Part shown: one piece after another, positions 1 to 9,353 of the stretch | Position numbering within the stretch: position 1 is the first letter of the stretch | Layout: every line of letters begins with the position of its first letter | Assembly (NCBI RefSeq): GCF_029868385.1 | Contig: NZ_JARWNX010000056.1 | Coordinates: 124,001 to 188,000 of the forward strand | Direction: 5' to 3' | Source of the DNA: Nocardia cyriacigeorgica | GTDB taxonomy: Bacteria; Actinomycetota; Actinomycetes; Mycobacteriales; Mycobacteriaceae | DNA length: 64,000 bases | Notes under the pieces: model-generated | What the model was told of the DNA's origin: nothing | Database searches by the model: none | What the model saw: the letters and a program-made list of their open reading frames with translations, nothing else | Made by a program: the position numbers and the translations under genes

Positions 1-2
1 CC

Positions 3-953
3 GAACAGGTGGTGTTCTCCGCGGCTGCGCTCGGCACCCAGAAACTGCTGCACGCCTTGCGTGATCGCGGATCCCTCCCGCATGTTTCGGCGCGGTTGGG
101 TTATCTGTCGCGCACCAACTCCGAGGAACTGCTGTCGGTGCGCAGCCGCCGCGCCGACGCCGATTTCACCAAGGGCGTCGCCATCACCTCCTCCATCCAC
201 CCCGACGCCCACACCCACATCGAGCCGGTGCGCTACGGCAAGGGCAGCAACGCACTCGCCGTGATCACCACCGCCATGGTCGGTGACAACGGCGTCGATC
301 CGCGGTGGCGGCAATGGCTGCGGCAGTTGCGGCGCCACCGCCGCGATCTGCGCGCCATGCACGATCCGCGGCGGTGGTCCGAGCAGATGATCGGACTGCT
401 GGTGATGCAGTCGGTGGACAACTCCATCACCACCTACACCACACGCGGCCTGTTCGGCCGGAAGATGACCACCCGACAGGGTGAGGGCAGCCCCAACCCC
501 ACCTGGATTCCCATCGGTCACGAGGTCGCCGACCGGGTGGCCGACAAGATCGACGGCTTCCCCACCGGCGCCACCAGCAGCATCGTCGACATCCCGGCGA
601 CAGGGCATTTCATCGGCGGTTGCGCCATCGGCGACTCCCCCGCCACCGGCGTCGTCGACCCGTACCACCGCCTCTACGGCCATCCGGGTCTGCACGTCAT
701 CGACGGTTCCACCATCTCGGCCAATCTCGGCGTCAACCCATCGCTGACCATCACCGCCCAGGCCGAACGCGCGATCGCACTGTGGCCCAACAAGGGCGAG
801 CCCGATCCGCGGCCCGCGCTGGGCGCACCGTATCGGCGACTGACCCCGATCGCGCCGGTGGCCCCGGTGGTGCCCGCGCAGGCGCCGGCCGCGCTGCGGT
901 TGCCGATCATCGAGATCTCGGGCGGGCAGGCTCTGGCCGAGCACGACAGCTGA
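3..953 (+). CDS. choD: Cholesterol oxidase (GMC family), C-terminal part
   Basis: This is the C-terminal 316 residues of a GMC-type FAD oxidoreductase most like actinobacterial ChoD. Such enzymes oxidise cholesterol or a related 3-hydroxysterol to the 3-keto-4-ene product using FAD. The reading frame is open from the left edge of the window, so the start and the N-terminal FAD-binding fold lie outside. The visible part has the GMC closing motifs: GHFIGGCAIG, which carries the active-site His, then HVIDGSTISANLGVNPSLTI with the conserved Asn-Pro. A proline-rich tail follows. The transporter gene starts about 110 bases downstream on the same strand. The family call is secure. The exact sterol substrate is inferred. 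Confidence 0.85.
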   Translation, partial: EQVVFSAAALGTQKLLHALRDRGSLPHVSARLGYLSRTNSEELLSVRSRRADADFTKGVAITSSIHPDAHTHIEPVRYGKGSNALAVITTAMVGDNGVDPRWRQWLRQLRRHRRDLRAMHDPRRWSEQMIGLLVMQSVDNSITTYTTRGLFGRKMTTRQGEGSPNPTWIPIGHEVADRVADKIDGFPTGATSSIVDIPATGHFIGGCAIGDSPATGVVDPYHRLYGHPGLHVIDGSTISANLGVNPSLTITAQAERAIALWPNKGEPDPRPALGAPYRRLTPIAPVAPVVPAQAPAALRLPIIEISGGQALAEHDS

Positions 954-1064
954 CCGTTGCGGGCCGGAGGCGCTTCAGCGCCCGCCACGCCGAGGTCGAT
1001 GGGCGGGCGCGGCCCCGCGCGTTGTTCTCGCCCCGAGCGGTCCTCGGGCGGCACACTGGTCCGG

Positions 1065-1937
1065 GTGGACAACGTCTCGGTGGCCGCGGTGGTGTGCGCG
1101 TTCATCGCCGCGCTGGGGTTCGCCGTCGCCGCGGTCGCGCAGCAGCGGGCGGCCGCCGAGGTGCCGGCCGGGCAGGCCCTTCTCGCCGGTCTGATGCGTA
1201 GTCCCCGCTGGTGGGCGGGGATCATCGGTGACGGCGGCGCGTTCGTCTTCCAGATCGTGGCGCTGGCGCTGGGTTCGGTGCTGGTCGTGCAGCCCATCCT
1301 GGTGACCTCCCTGGTGTTCGCGCTGCCACTGGCCGCCCACTACAACCGGGTGCCGGTCACCCGGACCGCGTGGGCGCATGCGGGCGCGCTGTCGATCGCG
1401 CTGGCGTGTTTCCTGGTGGTCGGCGACCCGTCGGAGGGGGTGCGCGATGCGCCGTGGGCGCAGTGGATGGGCCCGCTGTCGCTGGTGTTCGGGCTGGCGG
1501 TCGCTGCGGTGGTGGCCGCGCTGCTGGTGCGGGTCACGGCGCTGCGGGCGATGCTGCTCGGTGCGGCCGCCGGTCTGCTGTTCGGTGTGTCGGCCGCGCT
1601 CACCCAGCACGTGGTGGAACTGTTCGGCGACGGGATCGGCGCGGCGCTGAGCGGTTGGGAGCCCTACACCATGGTCGGCGCGGGCCTGGTCGGGTTGTAT
1701 CTGCAACAGCGTGCCTATCAGATCGGTGCGCTGTCGGCGTCGCTGCCTGCGTTCACCGTGGCCGAACCGCTGGGCGCGATGTTCCTCGGTCTCACCGTCC
1801 TCGAGGAACGACTCGACACGGGACCGGCCGGGATCGCCGTGGTGCTGGCGTCGGTCGTGGTGATGTGTATTGCGGCAGTGCAGCTTTCCCGCGTCCAGGC
1901 GCGAAGCACCGCACCCGCACCCGAACGTGTCGGTTGA
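1065..1937 (+). CDS. DMT-type (EamA-like) integral membrane transporter
   Basis: This is a hydrophobic protein of about 290 residues with nine or ten predicted membrane helices. It resembles the DMT/EamA-like permeases common in actinomycetes, whose substrates are mostly unknown. I placed the start at GTG 1065 (VDNVSVAAVVCAF), because the frame upstream of it encodes a charged, low-complexity stretch before the first helix and a membrane protein would more naturally begin just ahead of that helix. An upstream in-frame ATG at 957 is the alternative. Near the C-terminus the segment PAFTVAEPLGAMFLG matches the helix signature seen in the second half of DMT proteins. It follows the cholesterol oxidase gene in the same direction, but nothing shows functional coupling. 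Confidence 0.7.
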   Translation: MDNVSVAAVVCAFIAALGFAVAAVAQQRAAAEVPAGQALLAGLMRSPRWWAGIIGDGGAFVFQIVALALGSVLVVQPILVTSLVFALPLAAHYNRVPVTRTAWAHAGALSIALACFLVVGDPSEGVRDAPWAQWMGPLSLVFGLAVAAVVAALLVRVTALRAMLLGAAAGLLFGVSAALTQHVVELFGDGIGAALSGWEPYTMVGAGLVGLYLQQRAYQIGALSASLPAFTVAEPLGAMFLGLTVLEERLDTGPAGIAVVLASVVVMCIAAVQLSRVQARSTAPAPERVG

Positions 1938-2025
1938 GCGGCGCCTCCGCCCTTTGTTCGACTCGGCCGCTGGGCCGATTGGACTGACCGCCGTCTTGCC
2001 GCGACATCCCGACGATGGCATGATA

Positions 2026-2042
2026 CGAAACTATCAGTTTCG
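2026..2042. promoter_or_regulatory. Perfect 7-bp inverted repeat, likely TetR-type operator
   Basis: CGAAACT and AGTTTCG are perfect inverted arms separated by ATC. The site lies 41 bases upstream of the ATG of the small membrane protein gene, where a promoter would be expected. Size and symmetry fit a TetR-family operator. No TetR gene adjoins it in this window. Confidence 0.45.
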
Positions 2043-2082
2043 ATACCATGAGTCTCGTAACTCGTGGGCCATGGAGGCAGTC

Positions 2083-2499
2083 ATGATCAACTGGGCCGGA
2101 CGGATACTCGCGTTCCTCGGAGGCGTCCACCTCACCGCGGCGACGCTGCTGAGCCACCGCCACTTCGCCGAATGGTTCACCTTCGGACTGTGGTTGCCCG
2201 ACAGCGATATCACCGAACTGCCCGCCCCGATCGGCGCCTTCTGGTTCGGGCCTGGCAGCTTCGGCGCACCATTGCTGCTGCTCGGCGTGCTCGTCGTCTG
2301 GATGGACCGCCGCCACATCACACCACCGGCATTCCTGGCCGTGGCACTGATCGCCTGGACCCTGCTGTGCGCGCTGATCTTCGAACCCGCACCCTGGGTT
2401 CTGGCCACCGCCGCGGCGGTCACCCTCCTGATCGGCATCCGTCACGCAGGCATCCCGACCGCACCCACAGCCCGCGCGACGGTCACCGCCCCTCGGTGA
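2083..2499 (+). CDS. Small integral membrane protein, DUF6463-like
   Basis: This protein has 138 residues and four hydrophobic segments. A glycine/proline-containing loop (LPAPIGAFWFGPGSFGAP) lies between helices one and two. It resembles small actinobacterial membrane proteins classed as DUF6463, whose function is unknown. The start is ATG 2083, chosen because GGAGG at 2073-2077 sits five bases upstream. An in-frame ATG at 2071 has no comparable site. A perfect inverted repeat in the promoter region suggests control by a TetR-type repressor. The C-terminus is polar and Thr/Ala-rich. The family assignment is from memory of its pattern and is moderate. Confidence 0.65.
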   Translation: MINWAGRILAFLGGVHLTAATLLSHRHFAEWFTFGLWLPDSDITELPAPIGAFWFGPGSFGAPLLLLGVLVVWMDRRHITPPAFLAVALIAWTLLCALIFEPAPWVLATAAAVTLLIGIRHAGIPTAPTARATVTAPR

Positions 2500-2721
2500 C
2501 CGTCACCGGCACGGTGATCCGCGGGATGCGACGCAAGAGGGGTTCGGTCGGCACGTGCTTGCCGTCGAGGGCGATCACCACGCATTCACCGCCACCGAGG
2601 GCATCACGGCCAGGTCGACAGCGCAGTGGTGCCTATCGGATCCGGAATCCCCGCGAGGTCGTCGTCTGCTGTCAGCGAAACGCGAGGGCCGGACCGGCAC
2701 TCGGCTGGCATGCTCGGTGCC

Positions 2722-3084
2722 ATGGAGAATGATTTGCGGGCAGCTGAGCGGCGACTCCAGGCTGCGCAGCTGGCCGGGGATGTCCAGGCGCTGGACGAGT
2801 TGCTCGATGACCGGCTGATCTTCACGTTCGGCGCGGACACCTTCACCAAGGCCGATGATCTCGAGCTGCACCGCAGTAGGGCTCAGATCGTGAGCAAACT
2901 CGAAGAAGAACAGCTGACGGTACTGGTGGAAGGATCGACCGGGGTCACCTGGTTCCTCGGCGTCGTCGAGGGCAGCGTTCACGGATCACCATTCACCGCC
3001 AGGATGCGCTATACCCGCGCCTGGGCGCACGACGACTCGCGTGGCTGGCGGGTCGTTGCCGCACATGCCTCGGCGGTCCAGTAG
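2722..3084 (+). CDS. NTF2-like (SnoaL/DUF4440) small protein
   Basis: This cytosolic protein of 120 residues has the NTF2-like cone fold pattern. A helical N-terminus (RAAERRLQAAQLAGDVQALDELL) is followed by alternating beta strands that end in the typical RYTRAW and GWRVVAAHAS strands. Members of this family are small enzymes or ligand-binding proteins, and sequence alone does not tell which. I chose ATG 2722 (MENDLRA) because homologues usually begin right at the first helix. ATG 2710 is also in frame. Neither has a strong ribosome site. It is separated by about 75 bases from the convergent AfsR-type gene. Confidence 0.7.
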   Translation: MENDLRAAERRLQAAQLAGDVQALDELLDDRLIFTFGADTFTKADDLELHRSRAQIVSKLEEEQLTVLVEGSTGVTWFLGVVEGSVHGSPFTARMRYTRAWAHDDSRGWRVVAAHASAVQ

Positions 3085-3158
3085 TGCACCCACGGTGACC
3101 GAGGTCGTGCGAACCGGTATCTGTTGAACGGCGCTCCGCCCGCCATCGCACACAACTG

Positions 3159-6100
3159 TCAGTGCGCCGCGCGGATCGCCGCCGCAATCCGGTCCACATC
3201 GGCTCGTTCCTGCTCCGGCAGCGGCGCTCCCGCACTGTCACGCTCGGCCTCGGCCGCCGACAACAGGTCGCGAGCCCGCTCGACCTGCCCGGCGAGAACG
3301 GCCGCTCCCGCGAGCCCTTCCAACGCGAGCGCGACCGCACGTGGATCGCCGGTGCCGCGGGCAACGGCCAAACCTTCTTCGTGGAGTTCACGCGCCCGTT
3401 CCGCCTCGCCCCGCAGTTCGGCGATGAAACCCAGCTCGGTGAGGCTGTGCGCGACGCCCGGCGCGTAACCGACTTCCCGGTTCCAGTCCAGCGATACCCG
3501 AATATGGCGTTCGGCGTCATCGAGCCGACCCGCCCGACGAGCCCCGATACCGAGACCCACCTCGGCGAACACCCGGCGCGACATATGCCCCTGGCCGACC
3601 GATAGATCGCGGGCACGCTCATGCAACAGTCGCGCCCGCTCCAACTCACCACCCAGCAACGCGAGCCTGCCCAGCCCCGACAACATATCCGCCACCTGTG
3701 GCCACAACCCGAGTTCCTCGGCCCGGTCCAAACCGTCACGACGCAGCCGCGCCGCATCGGCGTAATCGCCGACCACCTCCGCCCGCCGGGCCAGCATATC
3801 CGCGGCCCGAAGCTGCCCCCACCGATCACCGAGATCGGCGAAGACCCTGGCACTTTCGCGCGCATGACGATCCATCGCCGCGACATCACCACGCAACAAC
3901 GCATGATGGGCGGCACTGCTCGACGCCGCCGCGATCCCCCAATCATCCTCGGCGGCACGGAATCCGGTCAGCGCACGCGCCACGAGCCCATCGCTGACCG
4001 CCTGATCGCCCGCACCCAGCAGCACCTCCGCCAACAACCATTCGGTGAACGCACGGCCCGCCGGATCGTCCACCCCGTCGAACCCGGCCAGCCCGGCCCG
4101 CACCAACGCCTCCCGGTCCGCCTCCTCACCACCGAGCAGCAGCAGCGCCGAACGCCAACCGTTGACCCGCGCCCACAACGCCGACCCGCGCTCACCGGCA
4201 GCGCTGAGCGCCGCGTCGAGCAGCCGGACACCGTCGGCGAGCCGCCCACGCAGAAACCAGTACCAGGCCAACGCGTCGACGAGCCGGAGCGCACCGTCAC
4301 CATCACCGCGACGCACCGAATCCTCCACGGCCGAACGAAGATTCGCGTACTCGGTGTCCAGCACCGTGAGCCACTGCCGCTGATCCGCACCACGCAACCG
4401 CTCACGCGCTCCTTCGGCGAGGGTCGTGTAATACCCGTTGCGCATATCGCGAACCAGATCGGCTTCCCCGGCCTCGACCAGACGGTCCGAGCAGTACAGC
4501 GCGACCGATTCCAACAGCCGGTACCGCGGCCCCTGCCCGGTATCGGCCATCACCACCAGCGACCGATCCACCAGACGTGCGAGCAGGTCGAGGACCCGTC
4601 CACGCGGCAACTCCCCGATCGCGCAGATCTGTTCGGCCGCCGCCACCGTGAAACCATCGACGTGCACCGACAGCCTTCTCAGCACAGCCTGCTCCGGTGC
4701 GCTCAACTGCTCCCAACTCCAGTCGATCATCGCGCGCAATGTCTGCTGACGACCAGGCGCACCACGGTGCCCGAGAACCAGCAGATCGAATCGATCGTCC
4801 ATCCGCGCGGCGAGTTCACCGACCCCGAGCGCCCGCACCCGGGCAGCGGCCAGCTCCAACGCCAGCGGAATCCCATCCAGCCGCCGACAGATCGTGGCGA
4901 CCGCCGCGGCATTGCCCGCGTCGATGCTGAAGCCGGGCACCGCGGCCGCCGCCCGCGCGAGGAACAACCGAACAGCACTGAACTTCGGCAACACCTCAGC
5001 GCCGACATCGGCGGGCGAATGCGGCAATTCGAGCGCGGCGACCGGATAAACGGCCTCACCGAACACACCGAGTGGTTCCTGGCTCGTGGCCAGCACCCGC
5101 AGACTCGGCACCGCCCGCAACAACTGTTCGGCCAGTTCGGCGACCACCGCCACCAGATGCTCACAATTGTCCAGCACCAGCAGCACCCGTTTGCCGTACA
5201 ACGCCGTGACCAGCCGGTCGACCGAACCGGCGACGCTGCGGCCGTCATCGCGGATACCGAGCACCGCGTGCATCGTGTCCACGATGCTCGTCCGCGGCAC
5301 CGACGTCGCCTCGATCCCGGCCAACTCCACCAACCACACACCGTCGGCGTGCTCATCGAGCAACGCGCGCGCCGCCTCGACCGCCAACCGCGTCTTACCG
5401 ACACCACCGGGCCCGATGAGGGTCACCAACCGATGCGCACCGACCAACGCACCCACTTCGTGCACCGCTTCCGCCCGGCCGATCAACTCGGTCAACGGAC
5501 CGGGCACATTCGTCACCGCGGCGGCCGAACGCGGCGCCAGCAGCGGGTCCTGCGCGAGGATCGCCTGATGCACCGCCACGATCTCCGGACTCGGATCCAC
5601 GCCGAGTTCGGTGCGCAACCGCTGCCGTAACTCGGTGAAAGCGGCCAGCGCCTCCCCCTGACGACCAGCACTGTACAACGCCCGCATATACACCGCCCGC
5701 AACCGTTCACGCAGCGGATGTTCGGCCACCACAGGCGCCAAATCAGCAGCCAGCTCACCGTATTCGCCCACCTCGAGCAACGCTTCGGCCCTGGCCTCCA
5801 CCGCCGACAACCGCAGTTCGGTCAACCGCGCCGCCTCCACCGCCGCGAATTCTTCGTCGGCGAACTCGGCGAACGCCGCGCCGCGCCACAGGTCGAGCGC
5901 CGCGCCCAGGGTATCGATCCGCGACCGGGCATCGGTCGCACCGGCCCCGAGCAACGCCTCGAAACGACCCGCGTCCACCGCCTCGGCCACGACATCCAGG
6001 CTGTAGCCCGCGACCCGCGACACCACCAGCGTGCGGGCGCCCGGTTCGGCGGCCGCGAGCGCAGCACGCAACTGCGAGACCTTCACCTGGAGCGCGGCAG

Positions 6101-6278
6101 CCGCATCACGGGGCGCACGCCGCGGCCACAGCACCTCGATGAGCCGATCGGTCGACACCGGACGCCCACGGTGCACGAGAAGAACGGCGAGCACAGTGCC
6201 CACCTGCCCGGCCGGGATCGTGACCGGCTCACCCCGATCCGTCCACGCCATCAGTGGACCGAGCACACCGAACCTCAT
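3159..6278 (-). CDS. AfsR/SARP-type transcriptional regulator with NB-ARC ATPase domain
   Basis: This regulator has 1039 residues. The N-terminal winged helix (residues 1-95, RFGVLGPLMAW) is followed by the bacterial transcriptional activation domain (about 96-245, ending in ELGVDPSPEIVAVHQAIL). Then comes an NB-ARC/STAND ATPase with Walker A GPGGVGKT near 289-296 and Walker B LLVLDN near 366-371, followed by a helical, TPR-like C-terminal half. Such proteins activate adjacent operons when the ATPase is switched on. The start ATG 6278 begins exactly at the conserved first strand. It is divergent from the FMN reductase/MFS/NAT operon with only 112 bases between, so that operon is the likely target. 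The 1-kb reading frames on the opposite strand are compositional shadows. Confidence 0.92.
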   Translation of the reverse strand: MRFGVLGPLMAWTDRGEPVTIPAGQVGTVLAVLLVHRGRPVSTDRLIEVLWPRRAPRDAAAALQVKVSQLRAALAAAEPGARTLVVSRVAGYSLDVVAEAVDAGRFEALLGAGATDARSRIDTLGAALDLWRGAAFAEFADEEFAAVEAARLTELRLSAVEARAEALLEVGEYGELAADLAPVVAEHPLRERLRAVYMRALYSAGRQGEALAAFTELRQRLRTELGVDPSPEIVAVHQAILAQDPLLAPRSAAAVTNVPGPLTELIGRAEAVHEVGALVGAHRLVTLIGPGGVGKTRLAVEAARALLDEHADGVWLVELAGIEATSVPRTSIVDTMHAVLGIRDDGRSVAGSVDRLVTALYGKRVLLVLDNCEHLVAVVAELAEQLLRAVPSLRVLATSQEPLGVFGEAVYPVAALELPHSPADVGAEVLPKFSAVRLFLARAAAAVPGFSIDAGNAAAVATICRRLDGIPLALELAAARVRALGVGELAARMDDRFDLLVLGHRGAPGRQQTLRAMIDWSWEQLSAPEQAVLRRLSVHVDGFTVAAAEQICAIGELPRGRVLDLLARLVDRSLVVMADTGQGPRYRLLESVALYCSDRLVEAGEADLVRDMRNGYYTTLAEGARERLRGADQRQWLTVLDTEYANLRSAVEDSVRRGDGDGALRLVDALAWYWFLRGRLADGVRLLDAALSAAGERGSALWARVNGWRSALLLLGGEEADREALVRAGLAGFDGVDDPAGRAFTEWLLAEVLLGAGDQAVSDGLVARALTGFRAAEDDWGIAAASSSAAHHALLRGDVAAMDRHARESARVFADLGDRWGQLRAADMLARRAEVVGDYADAARLRRDGLDRAEELGLWPQVADMLSGLGRLALLGGELERARLLHERARDLSVGQGHMSRRVFAEVGLGIGARRAGRLDDAERHIRVSLDWNREVGYAPGVAHSLTELGFIAELRGEAERARELHEEGLAVARGTGDPRAVALALEGLAGAAVLAGQVERARDLLSAAEAERDSAGAPLPEQERADVDRIAAAIRAAH

Positions 6279-6390
6279 CGTCGTGACGATACGGACCCCC
6301 GGTAGGGGCGGGGCAAGGCGGCTGTAGGTGCGCTGTAGGGCGCCCCGGCGAAGGTCATGCCAGACAACGACGGCCGGAAAGGCGAACCCG

Positions 6391-6963
6391 ATGCAGACAT
6401 CCGAATCCTTGCGTGTGGCGATCATCATCGGCAGCACACGGGTCCAACGATTCGGCCCGACGGTGGCCACCTGGTTCCACGACCACGCCCGCGCACACGG
6501 CGGCCTCGACCTGGACCTCATCGACCTCGCCGAGACCGGGCTGCCCGATGTCCTCGGCCACACCGACGACGCCGTCACCGCCCTGGCCACACGTCTGGCC
6601 CGAGCCGACGCCTTCGTCATCGTCTCGCCCGAATACAACCGCGGCTATCCCGCCGCACTCAAAACCGCCATCGACTCCTACGTCGAGGAGTGGAAGGCGA
6701 AACCGGTCGGCATCGTCTCCTACGGCGGCGTCTCCGGCGGCCTGCGCGCCGCCGAACAACTCCGCCAGGTCCTCGGCGAACTGCACGCCGTCACGATCCG
6801 CGACACCGTCAGTTTCCACTCCTGCTGGAACAGATTCGACGACAACGGCCGCCCCCTCGACCTCGCCGGAGCCAGCACCGCCGCGACGGTACTGCTCAAC
6901 CAACTCACCTGGTGGGCCCGCGCGCTACGCACCGCCCGCACCACCCAGCCCTACCCGTTCTGA
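6391..6963 (+). CDS. NADPH-dependent FMN reductase (NAD(P)H:quinone reductase type)
   Basis: This flavodoxin-fold flavoprotein has 190 residues. The phosphate loop IIIGSTRVQRFGPTV near residue 11 binds FMN, and SPEYNRGYPAALKTAID near 80 is the second flavin-contacting motif of the family. SYGGVSGGLRA is the third. These soluble enzymes reduce FMN, quinones or azo/nitro compounds with NADPH. The start is ATG 6391, preceded by GGAAAGG at nine bases. It is the first gene of an operon with an MFS exporter 17 bases downstream and an arylamine N-acetyltransferase after that, which suggests handling of aromatic or redox-active toxicants. The divergent AfsR-type regulator is the probable controller. 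Confidence 0.88.
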   Translation: MQTSESLRVAIIIGSTRVQRFGPTVATWFHDHARAHGGLDLDLIDLAETGLPDVLGHTDDAVTALATRLARADAFVIVSPEYNRGYPAALKTAIDSYVEEWKAKPVGIVSYGGVSGGLRAAEQLRQVLGELHAVTIRDTVSFHSCWNRFDDNGRPLDLAGASTAATVLLNQLTWWARALRTARTTQPYPF

Positions 6964-6980
6964 ACCCCGAAGAGGCACCG

Positions 6981-8393
6981 ATGTCGAAACAACCGGCCAC
7001 CGCCCTCGCCCTCCTGGCCCTCTCCAGCCTGATCACCTCACTGGACTTCACCATCATCTACGTCGCCCTCCCCGATATCGCCCGCGACGTCGGCTTCTCC
7101 GGACACTCCATGCAATGGGTGGTCAGCGCCTACGCCATCTTCTTCGGCGGACTGCTCCTGCTGGGCGGACGATCCGCCGACCTGCTCGGCCGCCGCCGAA
7201 TGTTCATCCTCGGCATGCTGCTGTTCGGCGCCGCCTCCCTGCTCGGCGGCCTCGCCGCCACCACCACCGCCCTGATCGTGGCGCGCGCGATCCAGGGCAT
7301 CGGCGCGGCCATCCTGTTCCCCGCCACCCTGTCACTGGTCAACACCATGTTCGATGAAGGACCACAGCGAATCCGCGCCCTCGCGGTATGGGCAGGCGCA
7401 GGCGCGGTCGGACTCAGCCTCGGCGCACTGCTCGGCGGCGTCCTCACCAGCGCATTCGGCTGGCAGGCCGTGTTCTTGGTCAACGTCCCCCTCGTCCTCG
7501 CCGCAGCCGCGGCAGCGGTGCCGCTGCTGCGCGCCGACGGCCCCCGCGACCGCGGACGCTTCGATCTGCCCGGTGCGCTCACCGGCACCGTCGGCATCAC
7601 CCTGCTGGTGTTCACCGTGGCGCAAGGACCCGAATCCGGGTGGACCGCCGCGCCGGTCGTGGGTGGCGGCGTGCTGGCCGCGATCCTGTTGACCACGTTC
7701 GTGATCATCGAGGCACGCAGCCCCAGCCCACTCATGCCGTTACGGCTGGCACGCGCACTGGGCCCGGTGCTCGCCGTCATCTTCGTCTTCGGCGCCACCA
7801 TGCAGAACATCGTCTACTTCCTCACCCTGTTCCTCCAGAACGTGTGGCGCTACAGCGCCCTGCTCACCGGGCTCGCGTTCCTGAGCCTGTCGGTGGTCAT
7901 CGCTGTCGCGAACTTCGTCGCCGAACGACTCATCGTCCGACTCGGCCTGCGCACCACCCTGCTCACCGGACTGCTGCTCGGCGCGGCGGGCGGTGCCCTG
8001 CTGGCCGCAGGTATGGTCGCCGACGGCTCCTACCGGACGATCCTGGCCGGAATCCTGGTCTACGGCGCGGGCATGGGCACCGTATTCCCCACCGTGTTCG
8101 CCGCCGCCGGAACCGGTGTCGCCGAACGCGAACAGGGCAGCGCGGGCGGAATGGCCAACACCGCGATGCAGATCGGCACCGGCGTCGGGCTCGCGATCCT
8201 CGTCGGCATCGCGAACGCCGGTGTGGCCGGACTCGACGGCGATCGCCTGCGGATAGCGACAGCAGACCAACTGCGCACCACGGTCACCGTCGCCGCCGCA
8301 CTCACCCTGCTCGGCCTACTCGCCGCCCTGCTGCTACCCGGCAACAAGGCGGTCGACACCGACCCCGCAGCCGAATCCGTCCCGGTCGCTTGA
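6981..8393 (+). CDS. MFS drug exporter, DHA2-like (14 helices)
   Basis: This membrane transporter has 470 residues. It carries the N-terminal helix motif LDFTIIYVALPDIARDVGF, where the aspartate in the first helix is typical of proton-coupled drug antiporters. The motif A loop GGRSADLLGRRRMF lies between helices two and three, and the motif C-like GAVGLSLGALLGG lies in helix five. Length and spacing fit the 14-helix DHA2 family of EmrB/QacA exporters. The start is ATG 6981, 17 bases after the FMN reductase stop, so the two are co-transcribed. The neighbouring reductase and acetyltransferase suggest export of a modified aromatic compound. The substrate itself is not visible in the sequence. 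Confidence 0.9.
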   Translation: MSKQPATALALLALSSLITSLDFTIIYVALPDIARDVGFSGHSMQWVVSAYAIFFGGLLLLGGRSADLLGRRRMFILGMLLFGAASLLGGLAATTTALIVARAIQGIGAAILFPATLSLVNTMFDEGPQRIRALAVWAGAGAVGLSLGALLGGVLTSAFGWQAVFLVNVPLVLAAAAAAVPLLRADGPRDRGRFDLPGALTGTVGITLLVFTVAQGPESGWTAAPVVGGGVLAAILLTTFVIIEARSPSPLMPLRLARALGPVLAVIFVFGATMQNIVYFLTLFLQNVWRYSALLTGLAFLSLSVVIAVANFVAERLIVRLGLRTTLLTGLLLGAAGGALLAAGMVADGSYRTILAGILVYGAGMGTVFPTVFAAAGTGVAEREQGSAGGMANTAMQIGTGVGLAILVGIANAGVAGLDGDRLRIATADQLRTTVTVAAALTLLGLLAALLLPGNKAVDTDPAAESVPVA

Positions 8394-8430
8394 CACCATC
8401 GGCCACCGCTACCCACGAAAGCGAGCAGAC

Positions 8431-9303
8431 ATGAACGCACCGACGCATCCATCCCACCGATGGGGTGGCGAGGATCTGGACGTGGACGCCTACCTGGCCC
8501 GGATCGGCTTCAAGGGCGACCGCGCACCGACCCCGGCGACACTGCGCGACCTCGTATTCCGGCACACCACGACCATCCCCTTCGAGAACCTGGAGATCAT
8601 CCTCGGCCGCCCGGTCCTCCTGGACGTGCCGGCCATGCAGGACAAGATGATTCGCCACCGCAGGGGCGGATACTGCTACGAGAACAGCGCCCTGTTCGCG
8701 GCCGCACTGGAACGGCTCGGCTTCGGCGTCTTCGGTCTGAGCGGGCGAATCTTCCTCGGCCCGGACGACACACTGCTGCCCGCCACCCACGCGGCACTAC
8801 ACGTGACCACCGCCGACGGGCGGGTCTGGCTATGCGATGTCGGCTTCGGTTCGGGCCCACTCGAACCGATCGAACTGACTCCCCGCGACGGCGAGTTCAC
8901 CGTCGGTGGCCGACGATTCCGACTCGAACTCGACGTGGACGAACTCGGCACGAAGGTGGCGACACTGCATCACTTCGCCCGCGACAGCTGGCTGAACCGA
9001 CGCAGGTTCACATTGACACCGCAATACCGGATCGACTACACGGTCGGCAACCACTACGTGTCGACGTCCCCCCATTCCCCGTTCACCACCCGGCCCCTCG
9101 TGCAACGCCTCCACCCGGATGTCCACTATCTGCTCGACGGCCTCACCCTGAACATCGGGTATCCGGACGGAACCGGCGAATCCCGTGAGGTGGCGCGGAC
9201 CGAACTGCCGAAGATCCTGTCCGAAACCTTCGACATCGACCTCGATACGGCCGACGCCACCAGGCTGGTCGAGCAGCCGTGGCCTTCCGATCAGCGCCTG
9301 TGA
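8431..9303 (+). CDS. nat: Arylamine N-acetyltransferase
   Basis: This cytosolic enzyme of 290 residues transfers acetyl (or propionyl) from CoA to arylamines and hydrazines. The full catalytic triad is visible: Cys82 in RRGGYCYENS, His120 in PATHAALHV and Asp136 in WLCDVGFGSG. Length is slightly above the usual 275-285 residues. It is the third gene of the operon, 37 bases after the exporter stop, and ATG 8431 follows a purine-rich stretch (GAAAGCGAGCAG). In mycobacteria NAT is linked to a steroid-degradation cluster and inactivates isoniazid. Here its company is a flavin reductase and an MFS exporter, so detoxification is the simpler reading. Confidence 0.95.
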   Translation: MNAPTHPSHRWGGEDLDVDAYLARIGFKGDRAPTPATLRDLVFRHTTTIPFENLEIILGRPVLLDVPAMQDKMIRHRRGGYCYENSALFAAALERLGFGVFGLSGRIFLGPDDTLLPATHAALHVTTADGRVWLCDVGFGSGPLEPIELTPRDGEFTVGGRRFRLELDVDELGTKVATLHHFARDSWLNRRRFTLTPQYRIDYTVGNHYVSTSPHSPFTTRPLVQRLHPDVHYLLDGLTLNIGYPDGTGESREVARTELPKILSETFDIDLDTADATRLVEQPWPSDQRL

Positions 9304-9310
9304 TCCATCT

Positions 9311-9342
9311 CCGCCGGGCCGGGTGACCTCCCGCCCCGGCGG
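9311..9342. terminator. GC-rich hairpin between convergent genes
   Basis: CCGCCGGG (9311-9318) and CCCGGCGG (9335-9342) are perfect 8-bp arms with a 16-base loop. They sit in the 50 bases between the convergent nat and sigma factor stops. No T run follows on either side, as is common for actinobacterial bidirectional terminators. Confidence 0.5.
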
Positions 9343-9353
9343 CCGCGCCCCGG

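Noticed and set aside
2483..2635. A minus-strand stretch reading ECVVIALDGKHVPTEPLL and ending at 2483
   Set aside because: It looks like the C-terminus of a protein, but it has no start, no family I recognise and overlaps the end of the DUF6463-like gene. I could not support it as a gene or remnant.
3621..5630. A 2-kb plus-strand open frame opposite the first AfsR-type gene, and similar long frames opposite alkB and other genes
   Set aside because: They are out-of-phase shadows caused by strong GC bias in the third codon position. Their translations are Arg/Pro/His-rich and match no family, while the opposite strand encodes clear domains.
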